Below are positions 18,872 to 28,557 of a stretch of DNA of 63,702 nt, piece by piece. The position numbers were made by a program, and so were the translations under genes. Numbering within the stretch: position 1 is the stretch's first letter; every line of letters starts with the position of its first letter. Source of the stretch: an uncultured Prevotellaceae bacterium (GTDB lineage: Bacteria > Bacteroidota > Bacteroidia > Bacteroidales > Bacteroidaceae). The notes under the pieces are model-generated. The model made no database searches. It was not told the origin of the DNA and saw only the letters and a list, made by a program, of their open reading frames with translations. The DNA is taken from the NCBI GenBank assembly GCA_900316685.1, contig ONDS01000018.1, forward strand, positions 1 through 63,702. The letters are read 5' to 3'.

Positions 18872-20218
18872 ATGAACAGGAAAATACATTCTATAAGTCT
18901 GCTCTTTTTGTTGACGATTTTCTCCGTCGGCATCCATGCGCAAGATACCGGCGGTGCATGGACCCTCGACGACTGCATCACCTATGCCCTGACCAACAAC
19001 ATCCAACTCAAGCGGAGCCACATCACCCAGCTGAGTGCCCAGGAAGACCTCTTACAGTCGAAGGCGGCCCTTCTGCCATCGCTCAGCGCTTCCACCAGCC
19101 AGAACGTGGTGTACCGCCCTTTCATCGATTCCAACATGGGGGCAGTGACCAATGGCACGGTGGAATACAGCGTCGATAAGTTCTATTACAACGGCACCTA
19201 CGGGGTGAGCGGCAGCTGGACCGTCTGGGATGGCATGCGAAGGAAGAACACCATCAAGCTCAACGAGATGAACACTCATATCGCCAAGCTCGACTCCGCC
19301 GCCATGGCACTGAGCATTCAGGAACAGATCACCCAACTCTACGTGCAGATATTATACAGCAAGGAGAGCATCAAGGTGAATGAGCAGAGCCTGGCCACCA
19401 GCAAGACCAACGAGGAAAGAGGTAAGACGATGGTCGAGGTGGGCACCATGAGCCGAGCCGACCTGGCCCAGCTCACCGCCCAGCGAGCCATGGACGAATA
19501 CAACATCGTGGCCGCCGAGACCGATGTGCGCAACTACCTGTTCCAGCTGAAGCAGGTCTTGGAACTGAGCGACGGCACATCGTTCGACATCGCCTCGCCC
19601 GAGACGGCCACCATCGACGCCCTGTCGGCCATTCCCCCACTCGACCAGGTGTACGCCAGAGCCTTGGCCCATCGCCCGGAGATAGAGAGTGCCCGGTTGG
19701 CCATCACGAGCAGCGACATCAGCGTCGACATCGCACGTGCCGGCAACAAGCCCAGCATCGCCCTGCAGGGCGGTGTGACCACCAACACCAACAGCCTGTC
19801 GGAAACGGGATGGGGCAAACAGATGAAAACCAACCTCAACGCGAGTGTGGGTGCCACCTTGAGCATCCCCATCCTCGACAACCGCCAGACCAAGAGTGCG
19901 GTGAACAAGGCCCTCCTGAACAGGGAGCTGAGCATCCTGGAACTGCAGGAAAAGGAAAAGCAACTGTATGCCACGATAGAGAACTACTGGATAGGGGCTG
20001 TGAACAACCAGGCCCGTTACAAGGCTGCGCATACCGCCTTGGCCAGCGAGCAGACCAGCTATGAATTGCTCAGCGAGCAGTTCCGCTTAGGCCTGAAGAA
20101 CATCATCGAATTGATGACCGGAAAGACCAATCTCGTGACCGCCCAGATCAATGAGCTGCAGAGCAAATACATGACCATCCTCAATATCTACATGCTGAAG
20201 TATTATCAGGGGTATTAA
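18872..20218 (+). CDS. TolC family outer-membrane efflux protein
   Basis: A 448-aa outer-membrane channel. Residues 1-23 are a signal peptide (SLLFLLTIFSVGIHAQ). Two OEP repeats follow. Each has long heptad-rich helices (for example LDSAAMALSIQEQITQLYVQ) and the typical GxxPSIALQGG and LSIPILDNRQTKSAVNKA motifs that precede beta strands. It would join the membrane-fusion protein encoded 82 bp downstream, making the outer-membrane exit of a MacAB-like pump. Substrate unknown. Confidence 0.92.
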   Translation: MNRKIHSISLLFLLTIFSVGIHAQDTGGAWTLDDCITYALTNNIQLKRSHITQLSAQEDLLQSKAALLPSLSASTSQNVVYRPFIDSNMGAVTNGTVEYSVDKFYYNGTYGVSGSWTVWDGMRRKNTIKLNEMNTHIAKLDSAAMALSIQEQITQLYVQILYSKESIKVNEQSLATSKTNEERGKTMVEVGTMSRADLAQLTAQRAMDEYNIVAAETDVRNYLFQLKQVLELSDGTSFDIASPETATIDALSAIPPLDQVYARALAHRPEIESARLAITSSDISVDIARAGNKPSIALQGGVTTNTNSLSETGWGKQMKTNLNASVGATLSIPILDNRQTKSAVNKALLNRELSILELQEKEKQLYATIENYWIGAVNNQARYKAAHTALASEQTSYELLSEQFRLGLKNIIELMTGKTNLVTAQINELQSKYMTILNIYMLKYYQGY

Positions 20219-20227
20219 GGAGCAAGG

Positions 20228-20286
20228 GGCAAGAATCCGAAATAACGTAATAACGTAATAACGTCATAACGAAATAACGAAATAAA
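20228..20286. repeat. 8-bp TAACGTAA tract between tolC and the fusion-protein gene
   Basis: Six or so head-to-tail units of TAACGNNA fill the gap inside an operon. The unit TAACGTTA-like core is near-palindromic, so the transcript could fold. Confidence 0.75.
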
Positions 20287-20300
20287 AAAAAGCTCAAAAT

Positions 20301-21473
20301 ATGAAGAAGAAAATCAGTAAGGTCTGGATAGGTGTGGCCCTCATCGTCGCCGCTGGCATCGTGCTATGGCTCATGAGCGGCAAGAAGAAAGAGGAGAAGG
20401 TGGAGTTCATGACCGCCAAGGTCGAACCTGCCAACCTGCAAAACAGCGTGACCGCCACCGGCACGATCGAGCCCGTAACCAGCGTCACCGTAGGTACACA
20501 GGTTTCCGGCATCGTGAGCAAGCTTTATGTCGACTACAACAGCGAGGTGAAGAAAGGGCAGGTGATAGCCGAGCTCGACAAGACCAACCTGACGAGCGAG
20601 CTGAACACCGCCCGTGCCAACCTGGCCAGCGCGCAGAGTGCCTTGGATTACCAACAAGCCAATTACAGCCGTTACCAGGCCCTGTTCAACAAGGGGTTGA
20701 TTGCCGCCACCGACTTCGAGTCGGCACGTCTGAGTTGGCAGCAGGCCAAGGAACAGGTGGCCACAGCACAGGAAACGGTGCGCCGCGCCCAGACCAACCT
20801 CGGCTATGCCACCATCACCTCGCCCATCGACGGCATCGTGCTCTCCAAATCGGTGGAGGAAGGGCAGACCGTAGCCGCCAGCTTCAGCACCCCCGAGTTG
20901 TTCAAGATAGCCAAGGACCTGACCAACATGCAGGTGGTGGCCAATGTCGACGAGGCGGACATCGGCAATGTGAAAGCCGGCGAGCGAGTGAGCTTCACCG
21001 TCGACGCCTATCCCGACGACGTGTTTGAAGGCAGCGTGACACAGGTGCGGCAGGAAGCCACCACCACCAACAACGTGGTGACCTACGAGGTGGTGATCAA
21101 CGCACCCAACGGCGACCTGAAGCTCAAGCCCGGACTGACCGCTTCGGTCACCATCTACACCGCCGAGCGCCAAGGCGTGCTGTGTGTACCCAGCAAGGCT
21201 CTCCGCTTCACGCCCACCAAGGAAACCGTCGGCGAGAAGAAGATAGCAGACTGCCAAGGCAAGAACAAGGTATGGACATTGGATGGCAACACGCTGACCG
21301 CCCACAGTGTGCAGATAGGCATGAGCGACGGTTCCCACACCGAGATTTTGGGAGGCATCAGCCAAGGCAAGTCCGTGGTGACCGAGATCAAAGAGGTGAC
21401 CGATGGAGAGGAAGAATCCGGCGACCAAGAGCGCAGCCCCTTCGCCCCCGGACCGCGCGGTAAGAAGAAATAA
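20301..21473 (+). CDS. MacA-like periplasmic membrane-fusion protein
   Basis: A 390-aa HlyD/RND-type adaptor. One N-terminal membrane anchor (VWIGVALIVAAGIVLWLM, residues 8-25) is followed by a lipoyl/biotinyl half (GTQVSGIVSKLYVDYNSEV), a coiled-coil hairpin (about residues 95-170), the second lipoyl half (ATITSPIDGIVLSKSVEEG) and beta-barrel domains. It bridges the TolC-like protein and the ABC permease of the same operon. Full length for MacA. Confidence 0.92.
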   Translation: MKKKISKVWIGVALIVAAGIVLWLMSGKKKEEKVEFMTAKVEPANLQNSVTATGTIEPVTSVTVGTQVSGIVSKLYVDYNSEVKKGQVIAELDKTNLTSELNTARANLASAQSALDYQQANYSRYQALFNKGLIAATDFESARLSWQQAKEQVATAQETVRRAQTNLGYATITSPIDGIVLSKSVEEGQTVAASFSTPELFKIAKDLTNMQVVANVDEADIGNVKAGERVSFTVDAYPDDVFEGSVTQVRQEATTTNNVVTYEVVINAPNGDLKLKPGLTASVTIYTAERQGVLCVPSKALRFTPTKETVGEKKIADCQGKNKVWTLDGNTLTAHSVQIGMSDGSHTEILGGISQGKSVVTEIKEVTDGEEESGDQERSPFAPGPRGKKK

Positions 21474-21483
21474 CCACCACGAC

Positions 21484-22242
21484 ATGGCAAACGAAGAGAG
21501 GAAAGTAGTGATAGAGTTGCGTGACGTGAGGCGCGACTTCATTGTGGGCGAAGAGACCGTCCACGCCCTGCGAGGTGTGAGTTTCAAGATTTACGAGGGT
21601 GAGTTCGTCACCATCATGGGTAAGTCGGGCTCCGGCAAATCCACCCTGCTCAATCAGTTGGGTTGTCTCGACACGCCTACCAGCGGCGAATACTATCTCG
21701 ACGGCACGAGCGTGCGCACCATGTCGAAGTCGCAGCGTGCCGTGCTTCGCAACCGTAAGATAGGCTTCATCTTCCAGAACTACAATCTCCTGCCCAAGAC
21801 CACCAGCGTGGAGAACGTGGAACTGCCATTGATGTATAACAGCGCCATCGGGGCTAAGGAGCGTCTTGAGCGTGCCATCAAGGCCTTGCAGTCGGTGGGC
21901 TTAGGCGACAGGCTTTACCACAAGTCGAACCAGATGTCGGGCGGTCAGATGCAGCGCGTGGCCATCGCCCGTGCGTTGGTGAACGACCCCGCCGTGATTC
22001 TCGCCGACGAGGCCACCGGCAACCTCGACACGCGCACCAGCTTCGAGATTCTCGTGTTGTTCCAGAAGTTGCATGCCGAGGGGCGCACCATCATCTTCGT
22101 GACCCACAACCCCGACATCGCCAACTATTCGAGCCGCAACATCATGCTGCGCGACGGCAAGGTGATCAGCGACACGACCAACGACCATATCCTTTCCGCC
22201 GCCGAAGGTTTGGCGGCCCTGCCGCAGAACACGGATGAGTGA
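21484..22242 (+). CDS. MacB/LolD-type ABC transporter ATPase
   Basis: A 252-aa cytoplasmic ATPase with Walker A GKSGSGKST, Q-loop IFQNYNLLPK, signature MSGGQMQRVAIARAL, Walker B VILADEATGNLD and H-loop VTHNPDIA. The ATG at 21484 follows the fusion-protein gene by 10 bp. A longer in-frame start at 21403 would overlap that gene by 71 nt and has no family support. It powers the permease encoded after the repeat gap. Confidence 0.93.
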   Translation: MANEERKVVIELRDVRRDFIVGEETVHALRGVSFKIYEGEFVTIMGKSGSGKSTLLNQLGCLDTPTSGEYYLDGTSVRTMSKSQRAVLRNRKIGFIFQNYNLLPKTTSVENVELPLMYNSAIGAKERLERAIKALQSVGLGDRLYHKSNQMSGGQMQRVAIARALVNDPAVILADEATGNLDTRTSFEILVLFQKLHAEGRTIIFVTHNPDIANYSSRNIMLRDGKVISDTTNDHILSAAEGLAALPQNTDE

Positions 22243-22251
22243 TTATCCCCG

Positions 22252-22342
22252 ACAACGAAATAACGTAATAACGATATAACGAAATAACGCCATAACGATA
22301 TAACGGAATAACGTCATAACGAAATAACGATATAACGAAAAA
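22252..22342. repeat. 8-bp TAACG tract between ATPase and permease genes
   Basis: About ten units of ATAACGNA/ATAACGAA, the same family and orientation as 20228-20286, again inside the operon. The permease gene starts 12 bp later. Confidence 0.8.
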
Positions 22343-22354
22343 AAAACGCCCCCC

Positions 22355-23593
22355 ATGAACTACAGTAATCTTTTCAAGATAGCCCTACGTGCGATTTTCG
22401 CCAACAAGATGCGGTCGTTTCTCACCGCTCTCGGCATCATCATCGGCATCGCGTCGGTCATTACGATGCTGGCCGTCGGCCAAGGCACGAAGCGGAGCAT
22501 CCAAGCCAACATCTCGGAGATGGGGTCGAACATGATCATGATCAGCCCCGGTGCCGACATGCGCGGCGGTGTGCGTCAGGATGCCTCGGCCATGGAGACC
22601 CTGAAGCTCAACGACTACGAGAGCATCAAGGAAGGGTGTACGTATGTCAAAGCGGTCAGTCCCATGGTCACCAGTGGAGGCCAGTTCATCTACGGCAACA
22701 ACAACGCCCCCTCGACGGTATATGGCGTGAACCAGGATTACTTAGAGATACGCCAACTGAGCATCTCCGACGGCGAGATGTTCACCGATGCCGACATCAA
22801 GACAAGCGCCAAGGTGTGCATCCTGGGCCAGACGGTCATCGACAACCTCTTCCCCGACGGCGGCGACCCCATCGGCAAGGTGATACGTTTCAATGCCATC
22901 CCCTTCCGCGTGGTGGGTGTACTGAAGAAAAAAGGCTACAACTCGATGGGCATGGACCAGGACGACCTCGTGCTGGCGCCTTACACCACGGTGATGAAGC
23001 GCATCCTGGCGCAGACCTACCTCGGCGGCATACAATGCTCCGCCGTCACCGAGGGCGTGACCGACCAGGCCACGGCTCAGATTACCGACATCCTGCGCAG
23101 GAACCACAAGTTGAAGGATGCCATCGGCGACATGCCCGCCGACGACGACGATTTCAATATCCGTTCGCAGGAAGAGCTGTCGAACATGATGAACTCCACC
23201 ACCGACATGCTCACCATCCTCCTGGGCTGTGTAGCAGGCATCTCGCTGATTGTCGGCGGCATCGGCATCATGAACATCATGTATGTGAGTGTGACCGAGC
23301 GCACACGCGAGATAGGCCTGCGCATGAGTGTGGGAGCCCGCGGCATCGACATCCTCAACCAGTTTCTCATCGAGGCCATCCTGCTGAGCGTCACCGGCGG
23401 CATCATCGGAGTGCTTCTGGGCGTAGGACTCTCCTATGCCATCAAGACCTTCGCCCAATGGCCCATCTTCATCCAGCCCTGGAGCATCGTGATGAGCTTC
23501 GCCGTATGTACGCTCACGGGAGTTTTCTTCGGTTGGTATCCCGCCAAGAAAGCCGCCCGTCTCGACCCCATCGAAGCCATCCGTTACGAATAA
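22355..23593 (+). CDS. MacB/FtsX-type ABC transporter permease
   Basis: A 412-aa inner-membrane subunit: one TM near the N-terminus (MRSFLTALGIIIGIASVITMLAVG), a large periplasmic MacB_PCD domain (residues about 45-255), then three C-terminal TMs starting at LTILLGCVAGISLIVGGIGIMNIMYVSV. The motif VSVTERTREIGLRMSVGA is the FtsX coupling signature. It functions with the preceding ATPase, fusion protein and TolC as a tripartite mechanotransmission pump. Substrates might be peptides, lipoproteins or drugs; sequence does not say. Confidence 0.93.
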   Translation: MNYSNLFKIALRAIFANKMRSFLTALGIIIGIASVITMLAVGQGTKRSIQANISEMGSNMIMISPGADMRGGVRQDASAMETLKLNDYESIKEGCTYVKAVSPMVTSGGQFIYGNNNAPSTVYGVNQDYLEIRQLSISDGEMFTDADIKTSAKVCILGQTVIDNLFPDGGDPIGKVIRFNAIPFRVVGVLKKKGYNSMGMDQDDLVLAPYTTVMKRILAQTYLGGIQCSAVTEGVTDQATAQITDILRRNHKLKDAIGDMPADDDDFNIRSQEELSNMMNSTTDMLTILLGCVAGISLIVGGIGIMNIMYVSVTERTREIGLRMSVGARGIDILNQFLIEAILLSVTGGIIGVLLGVGLSYAIKTFAQWPIFIQPWSIVMSFAVCTLTGVFFGWYPAKKAARLDPIEAIRYE

Positions 23594-23635
23594 GCCTCAA
23601 GCCTCAGCGAAGAATCCCTCTTACCACAGCATAAC

Positions 23636-24700
23636 ATGACCCACCGCACCAAGACCATATTGATCAACGTCGTCATCTGGGTGACCATCTTCATGATGCC
23701 CATCCTGTTTATGGGCATCGACCACACCTTTTCCATGCCCAACATGATCCGTTCGATGATCATGACCTTGGTGTTGCTCATCACCTTCTATACCAACTAC
23801 CTATGGTTGGTGCCCAAGCACTTCCTCGAAGGCAAACGCAGCGTCTACTGGACGGTCAACATCATCCTGGTCGTAGTGCTGAGCCTGGCTGTTCATGCAT
23901 GGTTTGAATGGGGCAGCAAACCCACCGACGTCGACATCATCAATCCTGTAGTGCCCAACAAGAGTGTGTGGATGCATATCTTCCAGGTGCTGCATAACAT
24001 GTTCAACATAGCTGTCGTCGTAGGTATCGCCACGAGCATCCGCTTGTCGCTCAAATGGGTGGAATCGGAGAAAGCGCGCGAAGAGACGAAGATGGCGTTG
24101 CGCGAGGCCGAATTGGAGAACATCCGTTATCAGGTGAACCCTCACTTCATGCTCAACACGCTCAACAACATCTACGCCCTTTGCGCCTTCGACCAGTCTA
24201 AGGCGCAAACGGCCATCATGGAACTGAGCAAGCTGATGCGCCATGTGCTCTACGACAACCAGCAACCCTTCATCTGCCTCAAGGACGAGTTGGAGTTCAT
24301 CGACAACTATATCAACCTGATGAAGTTGAGGCTGAGTGGCGAGGTGGACATCGTGAAATGTTTCGACGTGCCCAACCCAAACAATGTCTATGTGGCGCCT
24401 CTCATCATCATCTCGCTCGTGGAGAACGCTTTCAAGCACGGTGTGAGCCCCGTGAACAAGAGTTTCATCCATATCCACATCCACGAATCGGAAGGACAAC
24501 TCATTTGCCAGATAGAAAACAGCTACTATCCCAAGTCGGAAAAGGACCATAGCGGCCACGGCATAGGACTGGAACAGGTGCAGCGACGACTGGACCTCTC
24601 CTATCCCGACAGGTATGAATGGGAAAAAGGAGTAGACGAAAAGACGAATACATACAAATCCAAGATTACGCTTTATGACACTCAACTGCATCATCATTGA
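23636..24700 (+). CDS. LytS/YehU-type sensor histidine kinase
   Basis: A 354-aa membrane kinase. Four hydrophobic segments fill residues 8-150. A coiled-coil linker (EKAREETKMALREAELENIR) leads to the His_kinase phosphoacceptor motif RYQVNPHFMLNTLNNIYAL. A HATPase domain carries IISLVENAFKHGV and GHGIGLEQVQRRL. It has no separate periplasmic sensor domain. It overlaps the response regulator by 26 nt, a clear pair, and follows the pump genes by 42 bp, so it likely senses membrane stress or the pump substrate and controls the operon (inference). Confidence 0.93.
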   Translation: MTHRTKTILINVVIWVTIFMMPILFMGIDHTFSMPNMIRSMIMTLVLLITFYTNYLWLVPKHFLEGKRSVYWTVNIILVVVLSLAVHAWFEWGSKPTDVDIINPVVPNKSVWMHIFQVLHNMFNIAVVVGIATSIRLSLKWVESEKAREETKMALREAELENIRYQVNPHFMLNTLNNIYALCAFDQSKAQTAIMELSKLMRHVLYDNQQPFICLKDELEFIDNYINLMKLRLSGEVDIVKCFDVPNPNNVYVAPLIIISLVENAFKHGVSPVNKSFIHIHIHESEGQLICQIENSYYPKSEKDHSGHGIGLEQVQRRLDLSYPDRYEWEKGVDEKTNTYKSKITLYDTQLHHH

Positions 24701-25385
24701 CGACGAGCCCCTCGCCGCTGAACTATTGGCCAGTTATGCCAAGAAGATTCCCTACATTAAGCTTATGGGAGTTTACAACAGTGCCGTGAATGCCATCAAG
24801 GTCATTCACGAAAACCACATTGATGTGATTTTCCTCGACATCCAAATGCCCGAACTCAGCGGTTTGGAGTTTGCGAGCGTCTTACCGAAAGAAACACGCA
24901 TCATCTTCACCACGGCCTTCAACCAATATGCCATTGAAGGCTACAAGGTGAACGCCCTCGACTATCTTGTCAAGCCCATCAGCTACGACGATTTCCTCCG
25001 TTCCGCCAACAAGGCGCGCGAATGGTTCCTCTCCCAGTTCAAGCAGGATGTGGGAGACAAAGACCGTTTCATGTTCATCAAGAGTGATTACAAGCTCATC
25101 AAGGTCGATTTCGACGACATTCTCTACATCGAGGGCGTGAAAGATTATGTGAAGATTTATTTCAACAACGGCAAGGAACCCGTGATGAGCCTGATGAACA
25201 TGAAGAGGATGGAAGAGGCGTTGCCCTCGCCCGAGTTCCTGCGCATACATCGTTCCTACATCGCCCACATGAGCATGATCGACATGATCGACCGTTTCCA
25301 TATCGTCTTCGGCGAGCAGCTCCTCCCCATCAGCGACAGCTATAAGGACTCGGTGCAGGAGTATGTGGAAAGCCACACCTTCTGA
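24675..25385 (+). CDS. LytTR response regulator
   Basis: A 236-aa DNA-binding regulator. The receiver domain has acidic pair D9-D10, phosphoacceptor D55 in DVIFLDIQMPE and lysine in LDYLVKPI. The LytTR DNA-binding domain covers about residues 135-236 and includes IEGVKDYVKIYF and FLRIHRSYIAH. It is the partner of the overlapping kinase. LytTR proteins bind direct repeats near their targets. I could not identify such sites here. Confidence 0.95.
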   Translation: MTLNCIIIDDEPLAAELLASYAKKIPYIKLMGVYNSAVNAIKVIHENHIDVIFLDIQMPELSGLEFASVLPKETRIIFTTAFNQYAIEGYKVNALDYLVKPISYDDFLRSANKAREWFLSQFKQDVGDKDRFMFIKSDYKLIKVDFDDILYIEGVKDYVKIYFNNGKEPVMSLMNMKRMEEALPSPEFLRIHRSYIAHMSMIDMIDRFHIVFGEQLLPISDSYKDSVQEYVESHTF

Positions 25386-25387
25386 AA

Positions 25388-25480
25388 TATCTCGTTATGA
25401 TGTTATGGCGTTATTACGTTATGGCGTTATTACGTTATTACGTTATCACGTTATGCCGGGGTGCCGGGGTGTCGAGGGAC
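25388..25480. repeat. 8-bp ACGTTATT tract at the left edge of the restriction island
   Basis: CGTTATTA/CGTTATGG units run from about 25393 to 25455, then GCCGGGGTGCCGGGGTGTCG at about 25455-25474, then ACGTTATTGGG. It lies between convergent genes. The tract at 32894-33000 on the other side of the island has the same unit, the same orientation and also carries GGGGTGCCG and GGGGTGTCG. Confidence 0.8.
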
Positions 25481-25481
25481 G

Positions 25482-28400
25482 TTATTGGGTGATGATGTCG
25501 CGTAGTTCATCATAGCTCTTCACCACATCGTAGGTGACGGTGCTGTCGGAGATGGTGGCGAAGTGACGGCGGGCACATTCAATCTTGATCCTTTCCGTAT
25601 CGCGGTAGTCGTTCACCTCATCGCTGGCATAGCCTTTCGTCTCTGCCACGAAGTAGACGTGCTTGATGTCGGAGCCCTCCTTGAACACGATCGCCCAGTC
25701 AGGATTGTAATGACCGGCAGGGGTGTTGATGTAGAAGCCACCCGGTAGTTTCGTATAGACAGCCACCTCGTTTTGCCGTTCCAGATTTTCGGCGAAGTCC
25801 ATCTCTATGCCCTTGGAGTCCACCACGACAAGGTCATAGAGCGACTTCTGCGATTCCATGGCATTGACTCCGAGACGGCCTTTCAGCGCAGCAGCACTGA
25901 AGATGTCCGAGTCAAACTTCTTATCCAGCTTGTGATAAGCCACATGTTCAATCACGGCGATGGCCTTGCACTCGTTGATGATGTTGCCAGCCCTGATGAT
26001 GAACTCCTCAGGGTTGGTCTTGAATTTGCCGAACGTATCCTTATTGACCCGCTGCAAGATACAGACGATGGCCTTGCGCGTCAAGCCCGTGTCCTCCACC
26101 AGTTTGCCCACGAGGTCGTACCTCACGTTGTCGTTCACCAGTTCCTTGACCTTATGCGTGTGCGACCCTTTCACCTTCATGGCGCTGCCGTCTTCCAGTC
26201 CTTTCTTGTCCTTGATTTCATCCCCCAGGGTTCCCCCCGTCACGGTGATGCTGACTTCCGACACCTGCAATTGTCGGTCAAGCACATAAGCGGCTTTCTT
26301 GATAAGGTCGTCCGTCTTGAAGTCCACGGTGTAGTACGTCCGATGGTTGATCTTGTTCCAGAGAGACTGGAATTCCTTCCGCTCGAATCGCTTGGAGTCG
26401 AATTTCGCTTCACGCGCATGACGAGCGTCTTCAGGTTTGATAGCATCTGAATTGAATACCGCATCAAGACGATTGACGATATCCGTTTTGAACTCGTTGT
26501 ATTCCTCTCCGAAATCCAATGTTCCCTGTTGCTTGTCATCATGGAACTTCTGTGTGAGCTGTCCCTGCTTGGTCACATAATTCTTCATGCGCAGTGTAAA
26601 CAAGATATCTTGTGCGTCATCCGCATCCAGTTTCTTTTGTTCACCCCGTGCATTGGTTACGACCATACCTTTGAACAAGTCGACCTGCACCTTGACCGGT
26701 CTGTCGCCCACCGCCTCGGCTATCTCCGTCTGCAGTTTGGATGCGAAGGAGTTGTACGACTCACTGGCGATGATGGTCAGTTCGTTCACCTCAAAGACAC
26801 GGCCATGCAGCACGTTCTCATCCTGACGTTCGCCCTCGCTGTTCACACACAGACGCATACCACGACCCACCTCCTGACGCTTCTTCGTCTGGTTGTCGGA
26901 ATCCTTCAACGTACATATCTGGAACACATTCGGATTGTCCCAGCCCTCCTTCAGGGCAGAGTGAGAGAAGATGAAGCGTGTAGGCTCACTGAAAGAAAGC
27001 AAGCGTTCCTTGTCTTTCATGATCAGGTCGTATGCCGACACGTCATCTTGCATCTTCTTTTCTGTCAGCTGCACATAATGCCCCTTCTTGTCACGCGAGA
27101 AGTAACCATTATGCACTTCGCTGGCGCTGAACTTCTTCAGGTAAGCCACATATTCGGGATCATCGTCTATCTCCAGTTGCAGTTGTCCCACTATATTGTC
27201 GTATTCCTCCTCAAAGATGTCAGCATAAGCGCCATTCCTTGTTCCACCTCCCGGTTCGTATATGCGGTAGTTATCTACATGGTCGATGAAGAAGAGCGAG
27301 AGACACTTGATGCCCATCTTGAACAATTTACGTTCTTTCTCAATATGCGAAAGGATTGTCTCGCGTATCTGGTGACGGCGTACATAAATATCGTTTACCT
27401 TGCCCACCATCTCGCCCTCGTTCAGCACAAGACCATTCAGCAGGCGAACGGTGCGATGGAAGCCATCGATGCTCTCTATGCGGTAGCCGTTGGCATACTC
27501 TTCCAGACCGCCCGACTGCTGATAGATGTCGAAACCATCCGAAACCGTCTGCATTACTGGCTTCACTGTGCTTGCCATACGCTTGTCGAAACCGATACGC
27601 GCCATGGGGTTGCCTTTGGAGAGGATAATGCTTTCCAGATAGACGTAGCCATTTGTGGCCGTCGTACCTTTCTGCTCGATACCTTTCACGGAAATCTTCT
27701 TCACCAGTTTCTTGTTGTAGGCATCCATGGCATCCAGGCGATACACCATGTTAACGATGTCATCCGCACGGTGCGTTGCACTATAGAGCAGCGTGAAGAG
27801 CGGGTGGAACTCCTTCAGTCGGTTGCGTGTGGCATTCTTTTTGTCAGCACCCAGCACCGACTGAGGCTCGTCGATGATAAGGATTGGATTCGTGGCTGCA
27901 ATCACGTCGATTGGCTTACGCGAGCGGAACGCATCCAACTTCATGTAGATGCGCCTTGCATCTTCACCACGGGCAGCGAAAGCCTGTGTGTTGATGATCA
28001 TGACGTGCATATTATTGTCACTGGCGAACTGGTCAATCTTCGTCAGCTGCTTGCTGTCGTAGATGAACGACTGAATACGCTTGCCATATTCAGCGGCAAA
28101 GTGTTCGCTCATGATCTCGAATGAGCGGCAAACACCCTCACGAATGGCGATGCTCGGTACCACGATGATGAACTTACTCCACCCATAGAGCTTGTTCAAT
28201 TCATACATCGTCTTGATGTAGGTATACGTCTTACCCGTACCCGTTTCCATTTCGATGGTCAAGCGCAGGTCGTTTGTGTCTATCGTTTCCGATGGACGCA
28301 ACTGTGCCGGCATCTGTATGGCGCGAATATTCTCCAGCAGTTGCTCAGGTTTGACGACCAGTTTTTGGTTGCGGAAACCCACCACGTCGAACAACTCTAA

Positions 28401-28544
28401 CGAACCGTCTTTGCTCCGTCCCATGTCGTGCGTAAACTCCGCCATCGCCTGATTGCGCTGCCCACGGAACACATCCGTCACAGCACGCGCAGCATCCGTC
28501 TGGAACTGCTGGTTCTTAAATTTCAGTGTCAATTTCTTAGCCAT
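25482..28544 (-). CDS. Type III restriction endonuclease, Res subunit
   Basis: A 1020-aa helicase-nuclease that, with Mod, cleaves DNA carrying unmodified inversely oriented sites. It has Walker A METGTGKT (residues 99-106), a DEAD-box variant ILIIDEPQS, motif ALKEGWDNPNVFQ and motif VI KKRQEVGRGMR. Near the C-terminus is a PD-(D/E)XK core: NPDWAIVF followed by FVAETKG. ATG 28544 (MAKKLTLKFKNQ) was taken over ATG 28574, which overlaps mod. It starts 13 nt after the mod stop. All motifs look intact, so it should be active. It lies in the accessory island. Confidence 0.93.
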   Translation of the reverse strand: MAKKLTLKFKNQQFQTDAARAVTDVFRGQRNQAMAEFTHDMGRSKDGSLELFDVVGFRNQKLVVKPEQLLENIRAIQMPAQLRPSETIDTNDLRLTIEMETGTGKTYTYIKTMYELNKLYGWSKFIIVVPSIAIREGVCRSFEIMSEHFAAEYGKRIQSFIYDSKQLTKIDQFASDNNMHVMIINTQAFAARGEDARRIYMKLDAFRSRKPIDVIAATNPILIIDEPQSVLGADKKNATRNRLKEFHPLFTLLYSATHRADDIVNMVYRLDAMDAYNKKLVKKISVKGIEQKGTTATNGYVYLESIILSKGNPMARIGFDKRMASTVKPVMQTVSDGFDIYQQSGGLEEYANGYRIESIDGFHRTVRLLNGLVLNEGEMVGKVNDIYVRRHQIRETILSHIEKERKLFKMGIKCLSLFFIDHVDNYRIYEPGGGTRNGAYADIFEEEYDNIVGQLQLEIDDDPEYVAYLKKFSASEVHNGYFSRDKKGHYVQLTEKKMQDDVSAYDLIMKDKERLLSFSEPTRFIFSHSALKEGWDNPNVFQICTLKDSDNQTKKRQEVGRGMRLCVNSEGERQDENVLHGRVFEVNELTIIASESYNSFASKLQTEIAEAVGDRPVKVQVDLFKGMVVTNARGEQKKLDADDAQDILFTLRMKNYVTKQGQLTQKFHDDKQQGTLDFGEEYNEFKTDIVNRLDAVFNSDAIKPEDARHAREAKFDSKRFERKEFQSLWNKINHRTYYTVDFKTDDLIKKAAYVLDRQLQVSEVSITVTGGTLGDEIKDKKGLEDGSAMKVKGSHTHKVKELVNDNVRYDLVGKLVEDTGLTRKAIVCILQRVNKDTFGKFKTNPEEFIIRAGNIINECKAIAVIEHVAYHKLDKKFDSDIFSAAALKGRLGVNAMESQKSLYDLVVVDSKGIEMDFAENLERQNEVAVYTKLPGGFYINTPAGHYNPDWAIVFKEGSDIKHVYFVAETKGYASDEVNDYRDTERIKIECARRHFATISDSTVTYDVVKSYDELRDIITQ

Positions 28545-28557
28545 AGGTTCACTTGGA

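Noticed and set aside
26529-28124. 531-aa open frame antisense to res
   Set aside because: The minus-strand Res has all helicase and nuclease motifs; the antisense frame has none.
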